A program made the translations under genes and the position numbers. The notes under the pieces are model-generated. The model was not told the origin of the DNA. It saw nothing but the letters and a program-made list of their open reading frames with translations, and searched no databases. Shown one piece after another: positions 43,651-43,721 of a stretch of 43,721 nucleotides of DNA; position 1 is the stretch's first letter, and each line of letters starts with the position of its first letter. The stretch is taken from positions 1 to 43,721 of IMG/VR virus record IMGVR_UViG_3300031972_000820; one strand, given 5' to 3'. The DNA is from a virus.

Positions 43651-43721
43651 ATGTCAAAAGAAATTAACAACATCACTACTAAAAGATTCGTAATCCGTAA
43701 ATCATTAATCGGTAAGCACAC
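43651..43721 (+). CDS. 5' end of plus-strand gene, product unknown
   Basis: ATG 43651-43653 opens a frame to the window edge: MSKEINNITTKRFVIRKSLI and four further residues. An AT-rich leader with repeated TAACTAACTAAACTAAA precedes it. Only 23-24 residues are visible, which cannot identify a function. The divergent orientation suggests the start of the early or replication arm outside the window. Confidence 0.65.
   Translation, partial: MSKEINNITTKRFVIRKSLIGKH

Noticed and set aside
1-43721. Stop-codon reassignment, tRNA genes, CRISPR arrays, insertion sequences
   Set aside because: Long frames such as the 2249- and 2369-residue genes end at ordinary TAA/TAG stops with no in-frame reassigned codons needed; no cloverleaf, repeat-spacer array or transposase was noticed by eye.

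Overview
The window is the late (structural, packaging and lysis) arm of a tailed double-stranded DNA phage. Nearly everything is read from the minus strand, so gene 1 of the arm is near 43350 and transcription runs toward position 1. It is AT-rich and densely packed, with many stop/start overlaps (TAATG at 5165, 35851, 36661 and 39242). Translation starts sit behind A/T-only leaders rather than clear Shine-Dalgarno sequences. The exported proteins have signal peptides ending just before Gln (AQ, SQ, GQ), and two end in domains resembling the type IX secretion C-terminal signal. Together these point to a host in the Bacteroidota, most likely a marine flavobacterium. No integrase, tRNA, CRISPR array or insertion sequence was seen, so a lytic lifestyle is likely but not proven. 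The head-tail gene order is that of a short-tailed (podovirus-like) phage.

Layout from right to left. A plus-strand gene starts at 43651 and leaves the window; it is separated from the minus-strand arm by a roughly 300-base non-coding control region with GC-rich tracts and ACTAGT palindromes. The minus arm opens with two exported proteins, a small basic protein and a hypothetical. It continues with a phage-encoded GroEL/GroES pair, a small probable virion protein, a winged-helix protein, a small HExxH protein, membrane proteins including a three-helix holin, another beta-rich structural protein, a coiled-coil protein, a second GroES-fold-like protein and a candidate small terminase. The core block follows: large terminase (35851), portal (33632), acidic scaffold (31184), major capsid protein (29950) with a hairpin terminator behind it, connector proteins, a T7 gp11-like adaptor and a giant 2249-residue nozzle-like protein. 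Next come a beta-rich appendage protein and three probable ejection proteins (228, 456 and 2369 residues). The largest of these carries an HExxH metalloprotease motif and a complete HAD-type motif set.

The left end, 1 to about 7.6 kb, is accessory. It holds an exported probable beta-barrel protein, a membrane coiled-coil protein, a membrane-anchored thioredoxin fold without CXXC, and a 25-residue microprotein. Four very basic small proteins surround a soluble PAP2-type phosphatase. Then come a 733-residue secreted repeat protein with a T9SS-like tail, two paralogous beta-rich proteins, and a fibre-like protein cut by the window edge.

How they fit together: the core block builds and fills the head and short tail; GroEL/GroES probably folds the capsid and the giant proteins; the 228/456/2369-residue set is likely ejected with the DNA; and the secreted T9SS-type proteins probably reach the host surface through host machinery during infection. 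The most unusual content is the T9SS-tagged secreted proteins, the second GroES-like gene beside the terminase, the enzyme-bearing ejection protein, the histone-like/PAP2 cluster, and two Cys-containing micro-ORFs that exactly fill gaps between genes.
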